DNA from: Streptomyces marianii
GTDB lineage: Bacteria; Actinomycetota; Actinomycetes; Streptomycetales; Streptomycetaceae
Direction of reading: 5' to 3'
Length of the DNA: 64,000 nt
NCBI RefSeq assembly: GCF_005795905.1
Contig: NZ_VAWE01000001.1
Span: 3,072,501-3,136,500 of the forward strand
Shown one piece after another: positions 61,953 through 64,000 of the stretch (positions are counted from its first letter, which is position 1; the number at the start of each line of letters is the position of its first letter). A program made the translations under genes and the position numbers. The notes beneath the pieces were generated by a model. It was not told the origin of the DNA. It did no database searches and saw only the letters and a program-made list of their open reading frames with translations.

Positions 61953-63074
61953 TCAGACGTGGCCCTGCACCGGTAGCTCCAGGCGGAGTTCGTAGCCGCC
62001 GTCCGCCGTCGAGCCGCAGTCGACCGTGCCGCCCAGGAGCTCGGCGCGCTGGCGCAGGCTGACGAGGCCGTAGTGGGCGCTGGGGAGGGGCAGGGCGGGA
62101 CGGGTCGGGGCCGTGTTGGTGACCGTGACGCGGACCGCGCCGCCGTCGCTCCCCACCCGGACGGTTGCGGTGGCGCCGGGCGCGTGCTTGCGGACGTTGG
62201 TCAGGGCCTCCTGGACGGTGCGGTAGACGGCGCGCTGGACGGTCGGCGGCAGCCCGTCGGGTCCGCTCCCGGAGGCCCAGGGGCCGGTGTGCAGTTCGGC
62301 CCGGATGCCGCTGCCGTCCACGAGCCGCTGGAGGTCCGCCATGGACGGCTGGGGGGTGAGTTCGGCGGGTCGCCCGCCGGAGGCCCGCAGGACGCCGACC
62401 ATGTGGCGCAGTTCGTCCAGGGTCTGCACGCTCAGCCGCCTGATCGTCGCCGCCGCGTCCCTGACCTCGGGGTCGCGGGTGCCGACCTGGAGTGCTCCGG
62501 CCCGTACGGCGATCAGGCTGACCTGGTGGGAGACCACGTCGTGCATCTCGCGGGCGAGCTGGGCGCGCTCCTTGGCCAGGACGGTCTGGGTGGTCAGCAG
62601 CCGCTCGTGGTCCCGCGCCTCGGAGATCTCCGCCAGCCGCAGCGAGAGATCGCGCCGGGTCTGGACGAGCTGGCCGAGGAAGACGGGCGCGGCAGCCGTG
62701 GCGGCGGTGTAGCCGAGGGTGATGAGGGTGGCGGCGTTTGTGGGATCGAAGTGGGGATACGGCCACGAGGTCATGTCGCTGACCGTGAAGGCCAGCGCAC
62801 AGACGGCGAGCAGGATCCGGCGGCGGGACAGCGAGGCGAGGGTGTAGAGGGCGGCCAGCCCGGCGAAGATCGCGTCGTTCAGGGCGACGGCGGGCAGCGT
62901 GATCAGGAAGACGAGCAGCGGCACCCGGCGGCGCAGCGCGAGGGCGAACGCGGCGACCAGGGCGAAGCCCAGGCGCAGCGGCTCGGCGGCGGTGACGTTG
63001 ACCCAGACGTCGAGCAGTGCCACTCCGACCAGCGCGGCGTCCATCACGGGGGGAGGCACGCGGCGGGAGGTCAT
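61953..63074 (-). CDS. NarL-type sensor histidine kinase
   Basis: The 373-residue kinase has four to five membrane helices (about 10-135), then a HisKA_3 domain with the phospho-acceptor His in A-R-E-M-H-D-V-V-S-H near residue 178, and HATPase with E-A-L-T-N-V-R-K-H near residue 290 and G-L-V-S-L-R-Q-R-A-E-L-L. It overlaps the response regulator stop by 4 bp. The signal is unknown. Confidence 0.9.
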   Translation of the reverse strand: MTSRRVPPPVMDAALVGVALLDVWVNVTAAEPLRLGFALVAAFALALRRRVPLLVFLITLPAVALNDAIFAGLAALYTLASLSRRRILLAVCALAFTVSDMTSWPYPHFDPTNAATLITLGYTAATAAAPVFLGQLVQTRRDLSLRLAEISEARDHERLLTTQTVLAKERAQLAREMHDVVSHQVSLIAVRAGALQVGTRDPEVRDAAATIRRLSVQTLDELRHMVGVLRASGGRPAELTPQPSMADLQRLVDGSGIRAELHTGPWASGSGPDGLPPTVQRAVYRTVQEALTNVRKHAPGATATVRVGSDGGAVRVTVTNTAPTRPALPLPSAHYGLVSLRQRAELLGGTVDCGSTADGGYELRLELPVQGHV

Positions 63075-63736
63075 GGCGCCTCCCGGTCCCGGGGCGGCCT
63101 GAGCAGGCCGGCCCGCTCCGCGAGCAGGGCGGCCTGGACCCGGCCGGCCACTTCGAGTTTGGTGAGGATGGCGCTGACGTGGTCCTTCACCGTGCCGGTG
63201 CCCAGGTGCATCCGGGCGGCGATGTCGGCGTTGGAGAGTCCCTCGGCGATCAGCACGAGTACGGCGCGCTCCCGGTCGCTCAGCCGGGCGATGCCGCGTG
63301 CGGCGGTCTCCTCGGGGCCCGCGTCGAGATAGCCGTCCACGACGGTCCTGGTGACCTTGGACGACAGGACGGTTCCGCCGTCTGCGAGGGTCCGCACCAG
63401 GAACGGCAGTCCCTCGGGGTCGGTGTCCTTGAGCAGGAAGCCGGCGGCACCCGCACGCAGTGCCGTCGCCACGTACTCGTCCATGTCGAACGTCGTGAGC
63501 ATGGCGACGACCGGAGGGTGCGGCAGGCGGCGCAGGCCGCCGAGGACGGTGAGTCCGTCCACGTCCGGCATCCGGATGTCCAGCAGTACGACGTCGGGGC
63601 GGGACTCCTCGGCGGTCCGGACCGCCTCGGCACCGGGGACCGCGGCCACGACCTCGATGTCGTCGGCCGCGTCGAGGATGTGCTGGAAGCCCGTGCGGAT
63701 CAGGGCTTCGTCGTCGACCACCATTACCCGGATCAC
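63071..63736 (-). CDS. NarL/LuxR-family response regulator
   Basis: The 221-residue regulator has a receiver with D-D-E, the phospho-acceptor Asp in V-V-L-L-D-I-R-M-P, and Lys in F-L-L-K-D-T-D. The C-terminal LuxR helix-turn-helix (L-S-D-R-E-R-A-V-L-V-L-I-A-E-G-L-S-N-A-D-I-A) follows. I chose the GTG giving V-I-R-V-M-V-V-D-D-E; a longer GTG start at 63769 is open. It forms an operon with the kinase. Confidence 0.9.
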   Translation of the reverse strand: MIRVMVVDDEALIRTGFQHILDAADDIEVVAAVPGAEAVRTAEESRPDVVLLDIRMPDVDGLTVLGGLRRLPHPPVVAMLTTFDMDEYVATALRAGAAGFLLKDTDPEGLPFLVRTLADGGTVLSSKVTRTVVDGYLDAGPEETAARGIARLSDRERAVLVLIAEGLSNADIAARMHLGTGTVKDHVSAILTKLEVAGRVQAALLAERAGLLRPPRDREAP

Positions 63737-64000
63737 GCGTGCTCCGCTCGCCGTGCCCCGTGGGACCACTGTCCGATTCGTACCATGGCGGGCGGTGAGC
63801 CGCGCGGGTGAGAGGGGTGGGACAGACCCGTCCGGGGCCGGTGGCGGGCCGCCGTTCTCCGGCCCCCGGCCCGCTGACGAGGGCGGCCTCCCGTGCCCCG
63901 CGACGGGAACTCGGGGCGGGCCGCCCGTGCCGACGCCCGGCTGAGCAGTTCCGTCACGCCGGACGGTGCTGTCCCGCCGCCTCCCGCGCTTGGCTGCGGT
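63737..64000. other. right-edge intergenic region
   Basis: This is upstream DNA of the two-component operon. No convincing gene is visible before the window ends. Confidence 0.4.

Overview
The window is high-GC actinobacterial DNA, almost certainly a Streptomyces chromosome. The evidence is strong GC3 bias, paired XRE/DUF5753 regulators with DUF397 proteins, bldA-type TTA codons, a mycothiol conjugate amidase (mca), a MatB-like NodB/GT2 bifunctional enzyme, and a conserved core block (pckG ... mca, greA, ilvA, metB, msrA) like that of other Streptomyces. Conserved chromosome alternates with heavily rearranged accessory DNA.

Region 1 (1-10.3 kb): a D-serine-dehydratase-like enzyme, then a scrap yard of truncated surface/polymorphic-toxin genes (an Ig-like fragment and an RHS C-terminal fragment). 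Into this a 4,639-bp composite transposon (3578-8216) has inserted. Two identical, inverted IS66-family copies flank a low-GC gene for a secreted NLP (NEP1-like, NPP1) cytolysin, and the whole unit is bracketed by a perfect 8-bp direct repeat (CGCTCGGC). Two small membrane proteins, an unknown protein and a HigBA-type toxin-antitoxin pair follow.

Region 2 (10.3-28.9 kb): mostly ordinary chromosome. It holds an MptB-like mannosyltransferase; a WhiJ/AbaA-like regulatory cluster (GHKL ATPase, XRE-DUF5753, triple-repeat DUF397) translationally coupled to a cytochrome P450 whose 5' end carries two consecutive TTA codons; AlkB; a MatAB-like surface glycan pair; an alanine-type aminotransferase; two glycosyltransferases; a secreted collagen-like protein; pckG; and a hemolysin-III/PAQR membrane protein. 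A MITE-like element lies at 19575-19750 and a relative at 36845-37002.

Region 3 (28.9-45 kb): scars (a TetR stub and a frameshifted glycosyltransferase piece), then a DUF255 thioredoxin-domain gene that looks hybrid. A second, truncated 5' half of the same gene lies 12.7 kb away. Both stop or switch at the same 19-bp sequence, which suggests that an integrative element (about 30872-43538) split the gene and supplied a replacement 5' half. The interval carries island-type genes (zinc ribbons, DUF397, XRE-DUF5753, DUF6879), a serine-recombinase remnant, and a nest of IS elements: two ISAs1-type, two IS1182-type, and a low-GC sugar-porter MFS gene between inverted 362-bp arms.

Region 4 (45-64 kb): a large membrane-anchored STAND/TPR NTPase, then the conserved block mca, DUF4307, greA, DrrAB-type ABC exporter, ilvA, MarR, an ECF-sigma-like operon, metB, a tetratricopeptide-like protein and msrA. 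Next come a chimeric DUF3885 gene that has picked up the msrA tail, small orphan genes (DUF6247 plus partner), and a NarL-type two-component system at the right edge. Several strong inverted-repeat terminators separate convergent genes.
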